Part shown: in pieces, positions 26,478 to 38,930 of the stretch
How the letters are laid out: every line of letters starts with the position of its first letter
Numbering within the stretch: position 1 is the stretch's first letter
Assembly: GCA_012295275.1 (NCBI GenBank)
Contig: CM022678.1
Coordinates: 4,607,223 to 4,671,222, forward strand
Length of the DNA: 64,000 bases
DNA from: Chrysomallon squamiferum
Lineage: Eukaryota > Mollusca > Gastropoda > Neomphalida > Peltospiridae
Direction of reading: 5' to 3'
Position numbers and translations under genes: made by a program
Notes under the pieces: generated by a model
Database searches by the model: none
What the model was told of the DNA's origin: nothing
What the model saw: only the letters and a program-made list of their open reading frames with translations

Positions 26478-28310
26478 TTATTATTATTATTATTATTATT
26501 ATTTATTTTATTATTATTATTATTTTGCTAAATGCAGAAATAGGTAAACGTTTAATTTTAAATGGCTACTGTATTTACGGAACATGGCAATAAAAGATCG
26601 GGTTTGGAAACCTAATAAACTCTGCTTGGTCATTAGCTAGTTGCTGGCCGCCATGTCAAAATTATTTGTTTTATTTTTCCATTGTAGATATACAAAAATA
26701 CTTAGAATTTAGTGAAATAAAATCTTTAATAATTAACGAATTGTATCTTAATCCAAGTGTCAAATATGATCTTTGCACTGAAAGTTTGGGAAATACGACG
26801 TTCATTGAAGATATATTTTCTCGTTGTATTGCTCTGTCTATCATGAAATAATGCATTGATGTGCAGCATTTTTATTTTTATTTAGTTTTAGAAGTGTTTG
26901 GTACCAAATGGTAACCTAATTAAAAATTTACTTTGTGTTCAAATATCAAGAGAAAGCGTGTTTGAAATAGTCCACCTTTATCATTGTATGCATATATATT
27001 TTAATTTTTTTTTTTTACACTTTTCCTAATGTAAATTGTGTTGCATATAATCTTTACATATTAATAAAATACGTTTTTGATTTCACACTTAAATATGAAT
27101 TTCTGTTTTGATTACAATATTTTCTTTGATGTATTTCTGAAATATGAAGCAACCCTTCATGTAACTTACCTACGAATATATTCTGAATATGATATTACGT
27201 TTTTGATCATTATTAATTTAAAACTGTTGGTGACATCAGATATCTGGGTTATACATAACAGAGATTTGTCTTTGTTAATGGTTTTTTTTTTTGTTCGTTC
27301 TGAGTTTATATTTTTATTGACTGATTTATTGATTATCATTAGTGTTATTTTAAATATTATTTAATACTTTCTTCTTTCCTTTTTATGAATACTAAATGAG
27401 ACATACATATTAGTATAAAAGTAAATTCATACATACAATTTTTAGATGAGATTTCTTAATTTTCAAGTTACTGCTGTTTTGTTTTATATATTTATATACA
27501 CTATTTTATCTTGTTATAAGAATAATAATAAAAATAATAATATTAATAAGATAAAATAATAATAATAATAGTAATTATTGTTATTATTATTATTATTATT
27601 GTTATTATTTTTTTTATTATTATTATTATCATCAACATCACACACATCATCATAATCATTAATATTGTTGTTGTTGTTATTATTATTTTTTTGTAATTAT
27701 TATTATTATTATTATTTGTTATTATTATTTTTTTTTTAATTAATTAATATTTACATCATCTGTATTTTTATTCAAGAATTATTAACATACACAAACACAG
27801 AAGGACATTTATTATTATTATTTTGTTATTCTTTTTGATGTTTTAATTATAATATTTACATCATCTGTATTTTTAACAGCAGATCAAGAAAATCATGTTA
27901 ACATAAACAGAAACAAAGAAGGACATTTTATGCATGAGGTTACTTATTTTTGTTGTTATTAAAAACATTAACTTAAAATAAAATTTTTCTTTTTTTATTT
28001 TTGGCTGTTTTTTTTGTTTTTTCATTATATATTTCCTCTTTCTTTCTTTATTTATTATTATTATTTTTATTTTTTAAAATAATACCAAAGATAAAATAAT
28101 ATAACCATAACTAGACTGTAAACAGAAAATTTTTTTGTTCTTTTTAAAAAGAATTAATGCGAACTTCTGGCATCCAGAAAAGCTTAGGTTTTGTGATGAT
28201 GAAAAACTTTTGCCTTTGAAACCGTTAAACATTAACTAAAACTATAAAATAAAATTTGTTCCTGAATAAAATAGAATAGAATAAAAATAAAATAATTCTT
28301 CATAAAAAGA
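26030..28310. other. Left-arm-specific AT-rich segment with interrupted block A
   Basis: The upstream leader side of the preceding gene is followed by diverged block A (26150-26290 and about 26680-26960). Between them, 26300-26560 is T-rich sequence with TTC and TTA runs. From 27000 to 28310 there is homopolymer- and TTA-rich sequence with no plausible gene. The second block A piece keeps the same plus-strand frame (SLIINELYLNPSV, DLCTESLG) despite considerable base divergence. Confidence 0.6.
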
Positions 28311-28983
28311 ATACATATTTTTTTAACAGTTCTATTTCACGAATGTCAATGGTAAGATGCACTCGTTGAAACGAGACATCGATGTAAAGTTTCTAATCGA
28401 AGGATAGAAGTAATGAACGAATTAATTTTTAATAATTGGTTGTTTTTCCAGTACAAAGTAATTTTGTTGCTGTTTGAAGAATGATATAGCAAAATAACTC
28501 TAATATGAAGGAATAATTAACTGAACTTTGAATAAAGATATTTGTTTGTATGCCCTGAAGTATGAAAATAATACTCAGTCTTTACAGGTTTTCTTTAATG
28601 ACTGAATGGTAGTTATTTTAAAGTCATTATATATGTTATTATAATTCGACTTTCCGCCATGTTTAATCATCTTGCGTTCTCCAGCTTTTACTGAAAAACC
28701 TCTCTCCAGAGGATCATTTTTAGCAATTAGGATTACAATTGTCGATAAACATTATCATATTCAGTACACAAAAGTTCCTTATCTTCTGTCCATTATTAAC
28801 ACCGATTCTTATTTTCATATGCAGAAAAATAGATCAACAAGGTCTGACAGAGGGACAGACAGAATAAAACATCTAAGACAACAAACATCTTTATTCTTTA
28901 CTTAGCACAAAGACAGATATATCACTGCTATTAATGTAAACATTTTCTGAGACAAATGACTTCATTAAAATAACAGCTTCCTG

Positions 28984-29062
28984 TAACGTCGAACTCCTGG
29001 ACAATCGTCAAATGTAGACTGAAAAACATCGTCACCATGCGCAAAACAAACATTGTCGTTGA
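28984..29062 (-). pseudogene. PAN exon-1 3' relic
   Basis: Minus-strand reading gives DNVCFAHGDDVFQSTFDDC and GVRRY, the end of the PAN module, with no open gene around it. It lies downstream instead of upstream of the exon-2 relic at 29249, so the exon order is scrambled. Mirrored at 44302-44385. Confidence 0.7.
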
Positions 29063-29248
29063 AGAAACTGTGACGTAGTGGAAACAGGCCTCTCAGTATG
29101 GCAAGGTGAAATGATTGCCTGCCATTAAAGATATGTTTCACAATTTAAGTTGCTGTATACAAACTCTATATATCTGCGAGCCTATAAATCTGCATATGTG
29201 TTTCTGAGTGTGTTTTTGTTTGTCTACATAAAGGTCTTTCTGACTTAC

Positions 29249-29318
29249 CCGCCATCCTACATTAATAATTTCACAGTAGACAGTGACTGGCTTGACTACA
29301 TCACGTGATTGTACCAAA
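29249..29318 (-). pseudogene. FReD exon-2 3' relic
   Basis: Ends like exon 2 (minus strand YCEIINVGWR-like) with its donor GTAAG intact, then diverges. Mirrored at 44041-44107. Confidence 0.65.
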
Positions 29319-29381
29319 AATTCAAAAACGAAGAAATGAACAAATATATGTATTCATTCGCAGAAAAGGAATTCTTAAAGA

Positions 29382-29513
29382 AGAAGAAGAAGAAGAAGAA
29401 GAAGAAGGAAAAAAGAACAAACTACAAACTAGTTTTGGATGTGGTGCAGGTCTGCAAGATGCACGATCTCGGTGTTGTTGTTATTCTTGTTGTTCTTCTT
29501 CTTTTTTCTTCTT

Positions 29514-29544
<31 letters not shown>

Positions 29545-29590
29545 TTATTATTATTATTATTATTATTATTGTTATTATTATTATTTCTGC
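29382..29590. repeat. GAA and TTC/TTA microsatellites
   Basis: A GAA run (29380-29407) and a TTC/TTA run (about 29500-29585) generate several low-complexity frames. Confidence 0.95.
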
Positions 29591-29797
29591 TGCTGTTGTT
29601 TGTGTTGCTGATATTGTAGTGACTGTGGTTATTGTTGTTACAAAACACAATAGGAAAACGCAGTAACCTCGTTATTAAAGTAAGGAAAGTACTAATTATT
29701 TTAAAATTTTATTTTTATTTCAGTGGTCTGCTTTTATTATGAGAGTTTGATTCGATTAATGAGAGGCATAACAATCATTGCAATAATTGTTTATTAG

Positions 29798-29998
29798 GTG
29801 ATGGTCTTGACTGGCACAATGGTTGTTATTTCCGTACAAAAGAACAAAGACTTGGACACTTCAGCTGACAACTGTGCTGAAACTTACTAAGGTGCGTGGT
29901 TGGTCAGAAATGTTCTGACTACTGAAAAATGCACTGCAGTTTCGAAAATAAAGAACAGTTATGAAAATAAGACGATCTTACTTCGTACCACTTGAAAT
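29798..29998 (+). pseudogene. Degenerate FReD exon-5 relic
   Basis: After TTATTAG the reading is GDGLDWHNGCYFRTKEQRL, followed by a frameshift and a stop. The WWY...NLNG core is largely deleted, while the terminal VMKIRRSYFVPL-like end remains. Mirrored at 43433-43623 on the minus strand. Confidence 0.75.
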
Positions 29999-30993
29999 GA
30001 AAATGTTTGACGAAAATACAGTAATACGTGGACATATAGAGGAGATATTTGAAGTCTGTGTGAATTAATGTTCGTTGTGGTGTTGATTCTGGCATGTCTT
30101 CTGTTTTCTACTTTGTTTTGAAATTTAGTTTATAAATACTTACATTATGATTCATTTCAAACTTTTTTCTTTCATTATTTCAAACCACAATCGTTTTCAG
30201 TTATTTCAATCTTAATTGTTGTGAACCATGAATGACAAGCTGGATATCACGTGATCACACATGTAGCTAGAAAAAGAAAAACAAAAGGAAACTGTTTTAT
30301 TATAACTGTAAAACAACTGCAGTCCATGGATTATAGAAAATGTATAGTGTTTGAGATTTTAACTACGATTCAGTACATATAAATCAATTATATTATGACT
30401 ATTGGAATTAAAGTTAAATATTTATTGTATAACAGTAAGACTTGTATGTTATCTACTACATTTATTTTGCAGCATTCAGTTTCATGCATCAGTGAAACTT
30501 CCTCTTTGTACTGGAGTGTAGGCAAACATAAAATATTTATTCTTTGATTTTATCTGGTTTTCTATTAGAAAAATATAAACAGATAATTCGCTTTCAGACT
30601 GTGTCGACATATTCACTGCAGAACAAATTATTTAGATAAGTCATAACAATTGATGGAATACAATTACATGTTAATGGTTTCTGAAGAAAAAAACCCACTC
30701 ACTTTATTTTTTCAATTTTAATTCTATCACAGCTTGTCTGTATCAGTATTCATATCGGCAGTTGCGACAAAGCATTCATTGAAACGTGTTGTTTTTGTAC
30801 AAGGAATTACTTATCCACGCTATTTGTCTGTTAACCGAAAGAAAGGAAACGAATAATTAATTATTTTCCTAAAAAAAAATAGAGTATTCCAATAAATCAA
30901 TATTGAAGGCAAATACAGCTCCTATCTATTTGTGTACAAGACAAGATCGACAACACTCTGATTTCTCCGGAGTCAACAACCACAACGTCAACT
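29999..30993. other. Intergenic part of the left inverted arm
   Basis: AT-rich sequence mirrored at 42530-43430. It contains the 3' flank of the exon-5 relic and the 5' leader of the plus-strand gene copy that follows. No gene is recognised. Confidence 0.6.
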
Positions 30994-32911
30994 ATGACTT
31001 CTGTGAAGACTATCTCACTTAGGATTTTCATCCTGTTTGAGGCCTCTGTTTCCTCAGAACTCTGTCCAGCTTCTGGCAACGTTGAAACCGATTTGCACGA
31101 ATCACCATTATTTCGAGATGTAAAACCCAAATCACAAAGTTTAGAAGAAATGACAACACGAGGAATTTACAGTGCGCAGTCAATTGCTATCATCGTCTTG
31201 GCTGCCGAAGTATTTTCTATTCAACCATTGACAACGTTTGTTTCTTACACGGTGTTGATGTTAATTATTCGACATCTGAAACGTGCAACGTTTCGGTAAG
31301 TTATTAAGATAAAAAATAGGTAGTTCTGTCATTTCCTTTGTCGATTCCATTATCTTTTCTTTCTTCTTTATCTTCTTTATCTTTTTCTTTTTTATCTTCT
31401 TCTTTGTTGTTGTTGTTGTTCTTTTTATTATTATATTTGCGTTTTAGAAACAAATATTTGCAGATAGACGACTGAAGATTTACTCAGAATACACTGAATT
31501 GATTTTGCAGATGTTGACAACGACGTACCTGCTGACTGTCACGATGTTGTGAAGAAAGGAATTCAGACTGACGGCGTTTATTTCGTTAAACCATGTGTTG
31601 CCATAGACCCTCATAAGTGTCTATTGTGAAATTAGTAATGGAGGATGGCTGGTAAGTTAAAAAAGTTTGATTTATCCATCTATCTATAAAATATATATGT
31701 ATGTATGTATCCATGATGTCTGTAACCAAATTAATAATGGAGTATACAGTTTTCATAGCTTCACGGTCCCCTTACCTAAGCTACTTACTTGCAAGAGGAA
31801 GTAAGCGTTTAGGGATTAAGAAATGAATTAGTAAATTTAGACAATGGTTTATTACGGTGATGGTATAATACTACCAACATCATAAACAAAGAGATTAAAC
31901 AAATACGCTTTTACTGACACAGTTTATGCCATACAATTACTGCACCAAAACAAGTGATAAAATTATGCAGGACAAAAGTTTCAAAATACTCTCCCGTGAT
32001 CTCCGTGAAGATGAAAGAGAATCACGGGATATGCATGCAGCAGCTTGTCTGGTAAAAACGCGTTTTTAGGCCAGGACTCCGGTTTTCTTTGTTGTTTGCA
32101 TAAATTATGTTCCAGTGGACGTCAACGAAATTTGTGTTTATAACCGAAACTGGCCGCTGTTTATCTTAACTAATAATTTTAAGAATGATCTTTAAAAGTT
32201 GTTTTTTTTTCATCGAATGTTTTGTTCTTAAAGGATATTACGATAGTCAAAAACATATTTCAATTATTTAATTTTACCGGAATCTAAAGGAAATCATTTG
32301 AAGTAAATCGTATTAATAAATATACATATTTGTTCCCCATCTGTATATCTATCTATCTTTCTATCTATTTAGCTAGCTGTTTACCTCCTTTCCTACCTAC
32401 CTACCTATCTGTCTATCTTTCTGTCTATTTCATTTTGTTTATTTCTTACAAACCGGTGTACTTGTGAGTGTATTTATATTTTTTAGGTTTTTCAGCGAAG
32501 GACAGACGGATCAGAAGATTTTTACAGAACTTGGAATGAATACAAAGACGGTTTCGGAAATTTGAACAGTGAGTTCTGGCTGGGTATGATTAATATATGT
32601 TAACTGTTTGATATTCTGTAAAGGTCATTGGTGGACTTAATGGTGAGACACATTTTTTGACAGTTTAGTTATAATTCTTTATCAAATATAATACTTTTCC
32701 AAATATTTGTTTTGCCTCATCAAAATATTATTATTATTATTATTAGGTAACATGAATATTCACAGACTGACTACTCAAGGAGTTTATGAACTGAGGGTAG
32801 ATTTAGAAGATTTAGACGAGAACGTGACTTACGCCTCCTACAACAATGTCTCTATAGTAGGAGAAGAAAAGAATTTCCAGTTGTCAGTAGCCAATTACAG
32901 AGGAACCGCTG
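30994..32911 (+). pseudogene. Plus-strand PAN-FReD pseudogene, exon 5 deleted
   Basis: Exon 1 30994-31295, exon 2 31511-31651, exon 3 32487-32583 and exon 4 32747-32911. The signal peptide and first half of the PAN module are intact ([31 protein letters not shown]). A one-base deletion after TTRG shifts the frame, and the exon is 302 instead of 313 nt. Exon 2 has one extra base and a stop after HKCLL. Exons 3 and 4 are open ([20 protein letters not shown]). No exon 5 follows: the sequence continues as the right-arm equivalent up to 33085 with a deletion covering exon 5, and there joins block A. It is the mirror copy of 39281-42513. Confidence 0.85.
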
Positions 32912-33089
32912 GTAATTAGAATTACACTTATACTATTGTATTTTAATTATTATTATCGTTCTTGTTGTTCCTGCTGTTGCAAAGCATTAAAAGTAAGAAA
33001 GATGGTATTAAAGGACAAAAAGACAACTTGTTTCTTGTTATAATATTTGATTTGTATCAACAAAACGAAGTCACAATAACATGGTCTAG

Positions 33090-34710
33090 CATCGTTTTGT
33101 ACTGGCAGTCAAACGATCTTTTAAATTAATAATGATAGCAAATACTGTATTTAGAGTAACTCATTGAAATTCAAACGAACAGTCACTTTTGAATAATTAA
33201 TATGTTCTTGTTCGTGTTATGTTTCACGGGAATTGTGCTGATATATACAATAATGCTCTTCATCAGGATCATTGGTCTGCGACTACTGAACCCAAGAGAT
33301 CTAAATCGAATAAAACAATTCGTACGTCCATTAGTTTTGATATACTCCTATAAATCTATAATACTTAATGAATTACATTTTAATTCAAGTGTCGAAAACA
33401 ATATTTGTACTGAAAATTTGGGAAAACAAGCGTTCATTGAATATATATTTTCTCGTTCTACTGCTCAGTCTATTACCGTTTTATTCTATTTTTTTCAGAA
33501 AAATTTACTTGATCTTCCAATATCGAGAGAAAACGTGATACCACAAATTAAAAATACTGCTGATGTTGAGTAGAGAAATGCTGACACAAACCGTCCAATT
33601 AAAAGTAAAAAAGTGAAGTGTTATTCTACGGGTACTGACGTGTAACCAGTTTGTTCAGTCGCTGTTATTTATTTATGTAATTTGTACACTAGAGACTGAT
33701 TCGATATCTTCTCAATGTGAGCTATCGATTTATAACTCTCTAACAGATAAAAGGTGCAATGAACTAATAAATGTTTAATGTTTCTTTCGCGACTCTCCAG
33801 TTCTAAGATTGCTGATTATTATTAAAGATAGATATTGCAAAGTTAATATATTACATAACAAAGTGTCGCGGATTTCTAAGATGCTTATTATAACTCGTCA
33901 TTTTGATTTGTGGTGTAACTGTCTTTTCAGTTCTGTAATCAATTCATTTTATTAATCTATGTTTAGAAGCAAAGTGATCTGCCGATGGATATACGTTTCT
34001 TTCGTCATGGAAGAATCTGGTAAGCTGTTCTTTTCTTATTCTGAGATGGTGTAATGTCTAATTAAACTGTCTCAGTAACAATTGTGAAGTTTAATTTGTT
34101 AAATCTCCCCTTCGAGGAGAATCTTATTTTTATATTGGTTCCCCGGCTGATGTTAATTCACTTTCTCACACAAGATATTCAAATATATTTTATCAAAATT
34201 TCTATTATCACTTTTCATTATCTTTCTCGTGACTAAATAGTAAATGTACCTTAATTTGTTTTGTGTTTAGTTATCTAGCGCCTATATAGAACTCGTTTAT
34301 ATAGTTTATAAATTCCTTGTCAGGTTACCATTAATTAAAACATCTAGTTAACTGCTAGACTGAGGCGTCTTAAAATACAGCAGATGTTTGATCAAACTGT
34401 ACCCATGTTGAAGATAATTCAATTTCTACAACGAGACATCATCAAACACTTTTTGAATGATAATACTCGGTTTACATTTAATACATGGTTGTAATTATTC
34501 CTGTTATTTTAGTAAGTATTAATGCTGGATTGTTTCGGATAAATATAAACAGGCACGTACAGATTGATCTAACTGAACAGTTTCATTCCTTCACTTTATG
34601 ACATGTTTTATCACATGACATCCACACTTTGTTAGAGAAAATTAGCATCTTTAGAGACTGAATAAATAAATAAATGCAACAAATGAATCAGAGAATAAAG
34701 ATTTATTAAT
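33090..34710. repeat. Intergenic block A, copy 3
   Basis: The junction with the inverted arm is at about 33085-33095. The plus-strand frame at 33202-33573 runs 123 codons (MFLFVLCFTGIVLIYTIMLF, later QKNLLDLPISREN), longer than in other copies because of a deletion near 33500. The minus-strand AATAAA of the next gene is at 34702-34707. Confidence 0.8.
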
Positions 34711-34838
34711 CAAATTTCAAAAGTCAATGAAAGCGAGTCAGCTCCACTGTGATCGTTATTTTTCTACGTCTTTACGATTAGTTTTCTGACACAGATCTCT
34801 CACATGAATCGGTCCACATATTTTGTAATTAATCCGGA

Positions 34839-36816
34839 CTATGGCACGATCTCAGATCGTCTTATTTTCATAACTACTCCTTTTAGTGGGTCATACCATC
34901 GTTTTCTCCATGGATACCACCAAACTGAAGTCTGATCAGCCGTCGTTAGATATCTGTACATTCCATTTAGATTGGAGTGAGCACAACGGTTGTACCACCA
35001 ACATCCTTTCTGGTGTACAGCACAGTTCAAACTTGACCTGTCCTGATCTTTGTCTTTTGTAGTGAAATAACAACCATTATGAAATGACAGACCATCACCT
35101 GTAAAATAGTGATTAAAAACATTTTATTATCTACATGTTATTTAGGCTATACACTAATCTAAGAAAAATCACCATTTCTCTCTCTACATAATAATAAAAA
35201 ATATATATATATCAGTATACATTTCTGCTGAATATGTGAGCATTAAAATAAATGCATATTTTTAAATAAGTTATTAACGAGTTAACTGTGTTACCACTTT
35301 TATGGTTATCTGTCTATCCATCCGTAATGAAATCTTAAATACAATAATCTGTCTGATAATAACAACCGGAATAACTGCATCATCACTATTACTGCTACTA
35401 CTATCATTACAATAACAACAACAAAAACGGCTAATAGTAATAATAATGCAGCTAGTAATAATAAGAAGGTGAAGATGAATAAAACTGAATGAATGTGGAC
35501 AAAAAAAAAGGAGAAGAAGAAAGAGCAGTAATGGAAAGTTAACATCACATATTATCAAAGTAAATGATAAGAAAAAAATAATATTATTATGAACACATAT
35601 ACCAGCAGTTCCACTGTAATTGGCTACAGACAACTGGAAATTCTTTTCTTCTCCTGAAACTAAAAGAAAGTTAGTACCAAACACTATGACAGTAATAAAA
35701 AATAGGAAAACAATGTTAATTTAATTCTAATTACCAGCATTTCCGCTGTAACCAGCTACAGACAACTGGAAATTCTTTTCTTCTCCTGCTATGGAGAAAT
35801 TCTTGTAGGAGGCGTAGGCAGTGTTCCCTTCAAAATCTTCTAAATCTACCCTCAGTTCATAAAGTCCTTGAGTAGTCAGTCTGTGAATATTGGTGTTCCC
35901 TAATAATTATAATAATAATAATAACTATGATGATGCTCGTAATGATCATCATCAGTGTCATGATGATGGTAAGGATGATCAGGATGATATCAATACGAAC
36001 AACGATACTTATGTTGGAAGAAATGTGACACAAAATACGAACATTTATCTAATTCTGTATCCATTTGCATCGAAAAGATAATCAGGTTTAAACATACCCA
36101 GCCAGAACTCATTGCGTAAATTTCCGAAACCGTCTTTATATTCATTCCATGTTCTGTAGAAATCTTCCAATCCGTCAGTTCTTCTCTGTAAAACCTCATT
36201 AAATAAGGAAACAGGTGAGTAGGAAGTCAGATTGCGCAGTCTTGTCCAAATCGTCATATGATGGCGAGATATTAAACAATATATATATACACACATACAT
36301 ACATACATACATACATACATACATACATACATACATACATACATACATACATACATAAATAAAGAAAGAAAACAAAATAAACGAATATAACAATCTGCTG
36401 AATATCGACTCTAAGATATACCCAGATCAGTTAATACAAATTGCCGAATCTGGAGAAATGGTATGCCGTAAAAGATCTATGTTTCACAATTTAAGTTACG
36501 GTACACAAACTCTTACTGATAGGGTTATCATACGTGCAGGTTTATATGTCTCCAGATGTATTTCTTAGTCGTTTTTTATCTAGATAAAGGTATTCCTGAC
36601 TTACCAACCAAATTCCATTACTAATCTCACAGTAGACACTGATTGGCTTTCCACCGTCACGTGGTTGTACCAAATAAATCCCATCAGTCTGAATTCCTTT
36701 CTTCACGACATCGTAACAGTCAGCAGGTACATCGTTTTCAACATCTATAAAATCAATTCACTGTATTCTGAGTAAATATTTATATGTAAAATGCGAACAG
36801 ATAATAATAATAAGAG

Positions 36817-36847
<31 letters not shown>

Positions 36848-36849
36848 AA

Positions 36850-36880
<31 letters not shown>

Positions 36881-37280
36881 AAGAAGAAACAAATTAGGAA
36901 GAAGACAGACATAACTGAGAAATGTTATGAAAGAAAGATGTTATATTTTTAGTTGTTAACAGTTTACCGAAACGTCGCATTCCTGAATAATTTTCAAACG
37001 TAGAACGAAAAACATCTGCACCGTATAACAAACAATTGTTGTCAGTGGTCGAATAGAAAATACTTCGACAGTCGGAAAGGCGATCACACTTTATAGCACA
37101 CTCAAATCGTGTTGAAGTTGTCATTTCTTTTATGCCTTGAATGTTGGGTTTTACGTTCTGAAATAATCGTGATTCATGAAAGAAAGTTCGTACAAAGCCA
37201 GAAGCGGGACAGACATCTGAGGCAGCTGTTGTCTTAAACAGGATGAAAATAATGACTGCAAAGTCCTTCAGGAGAAGCAT
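34839..37280 (-). CDS. PAN/apple-like + fibrinogen-domain secreted protein, intact, extra mini-exon
   Basis: Exons: 36968-37280, 36605-36744, 36098-36194, 35735-35899 and 34839-35098 (975 nt, 324 residues plus TAG). The [15 protein letters not shown] signal peptide and block B upstream place it with 10061-12620; an upstream in-frame Met at 37352 is possible. The PAN module reads [20 protein letters not shown]. Exon 2 ends SNGIWL where others have SNGGWL. Exon 5 reads [14 protein letters not shown] and [18 protein letters not shown], with an extra Cys before WWY. Between exons 4 and 5 lies a 51-nt partial copy of exon 4 (35603-35653) with its own splice sites, listed separately. The gene lies in the spacer between the inverted arms. 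Confidence 0.88.
35603..35653 (-). other. Partial exon-4 duplicate, possible alternative mini-exon
   Basis: This 51-nt copy of the end of exon 4 is preceded by a good acceptor (TTTTAGTTTCAG) and followed by a GT donor. It enters and leaves in phase 1, so splicing it in would add 17 residues in frame (repeating [17 protein letters not shown]) without disturbing exon 5. Whether it is used is unknown. Confidence 0.55.
36293..36356. repeat. CATA tetranucleotide microsatellite in intron 2
   Basis: About 15 perfect CATA units. Shorter versions occupy the same intron position in the copies at 56027 (57385-57425) and 60462 (61848-61896). Confidence 0.95.
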
Positions 37281-37299
37281 TCTAGAAGTCAGAGAAATC

Positions 37300-38480
37300 A
37301 CACTTGTCGTGGTCTTTCTCGTTTTCTTTGTGCTCTTTTTCAGAGAAATCACACTGTTGTTGTTCTTCTCGTCTTCACAGTAGTTGTGAGCTGGCTAATT
37401 GATCCTATGTTATTCTACTCTCAGTTTTTAATGTATACAAATTGAAAGTGACAATCAACATTATTAAAATGCACACGATAGGTTAACTTATTCAACAGAT
37501 TCACTCGTGTTAATGAAAGATTAATTTAATTCGAGACACTGAGGTTTCATTCGAAAGAGGATTATGTATTTTTTATTTGTAAAACAAAATCATGCACTGA
37601 AAACAGCAACAGTAAATTTACACTTGAATAAATATGCTCATACATGCATTTATACATACATACCAACACCGAAAACATATATACAGATGCAAATAAAGGT
37701 GCTCTATTTCAAACATGCTTTCTCTCGATGTTTCAGTACAAAGTAAATTTTAAATTAGTTTTCTTCTGAAAAAAAAAAAGGAGATAAAAAATGGCCAATA
37801 TCGATCTATTATTTCGACAAACACAGAGCAATATAACGAGAAAATGTATCTTCAATGAACTTTGGTTTTTCAATGCATTCAGAACAAAAAATTATTCAAT
37901 ATTTTAAAATACTGCAGTTAACAAAATTCACTCTGCAATTGATAATATGAATGAATCAATGCTTAATTCTTATTGGCGAATGTCTTGCAATAATATTATT
38001 ATTGATTATCTTAGAATCAGACACTGGTCAACAGCAGTCTTTCTTCATAAGTGTCATTAAAGACGTATTCATTCTCTGTATTGTTCTTTCAGTAAGAATG
38101 ATATTAAAACCAAATTCCCTTTACTTAGAAAAATTAAATGTTTCACTTTTTCCTGTCTACTTAATCAAAAACAGAGGGTGTTAGAGTGATGAAGCAAAGA
38201 ATAAAGTATTCTAGCAAAAAATGTTTCCGATAAAGCAGCGGTCATAAAAAATAAAAAAAAATACAGAGAAAGAAAAATTGGGTATGTAATAAATAAGAAA
38301 ATAAAGGCCAAGTGAAAACACACGCACACCCAGAATAAAAATAAAAACACTAAAAAATACACACATATAATTTTATCATTTTATTTATTTTAAGTAAACT
38401 ATGAAAAGGGACACTTCACTAGAGTAAATAAGTGAACATGAAGTAACTCGTCTCTTAACAAGAAAACAACAACACCAACT
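37300..38480. repeat. Intergenic block B, copy 3
   Basis: Matches 12640-13860 and 13935-14925. A plus-strand frame at 37951-38184 (77 codons) is not kept in the other copies. No gene is recognised. Confidence 0.8.
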
Positions 38481-38495
38481 GACGCTTCAAGAACA

Positions 38496-38770
38496 ATGTC
38501 AAATACGTCTTCTGTGAAGATAAATTTTATCGTGTATGGCTCTGTGAGTGCCGTCGTCTGGCCAATTTGGAACCAGTTTTTATGAATCACGTTGGTTTAG
38601 TGATCGAAAAACCTACGAAATATCAGTTAACTGAAGTAACATTTTCAAGAACATTACAATGGGCAACAAACATTCTTGGCTGTCGAACTATTTTCTATTC
38701 TTTCAGCGATAATATTTGTCCTTTCTCCTACGTTGAAGACCATCCATGTAGGAAACTTCACGATGAAAAT
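38496..38770 (+). pseudogene. Plus-strand PAN exon-1 relic
   Basis: Starts with MSNTSSVKINFIVYGSVS, a signal-peptide-like stretch. Then three frames in turn show pieces of the PAN module: a frame with YESRWFSDRKTYEIS (compare [12 protein letters not shown]) and another with LQWATNILGCRTIFYSFSDN (compare [20 protein letters not shown]). At least two frameshifts and loss of the paired Cys residues make it non-functional. It lies in opposite orientation to the neighbouring genes; a shorter piece of it is fused to block B at 13865. Confidence 0.7.
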
Positions 38771-38805
38771 ATTATTTTAATTATAATAATACTTCGCGAA
38801 AGAAT

Positions 38806-38930
<125 letters not shown>

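Larger units (their letters stand above)
22398..33085. repeat. Inverted duplication, left arm
   Basis: Read in reverse complement, this arm matches 39000-48603. Corresponding points are 22398/48603, 23240/47720, 24613-24777/46295-46132, 25014-25110/45910-45814, 28310/45065, 29998/43430, 30994-31295/42513-42201, 32487-32583/40471-40375, 32911/40057 and 33085/39000. The left arm alone has 25215-28310 (two exons of an intact gene plus AT-rich sequence). It lacks the equivalent of about 39110-40040, which includes exon 5 of the right-arm gene. Confidence 0.85.

Noticed and set aside
27077-27364. 95-codon plus-strand frame
   Set aside because: Very AT-rich, no motif, unsupported by any duplicate copy.
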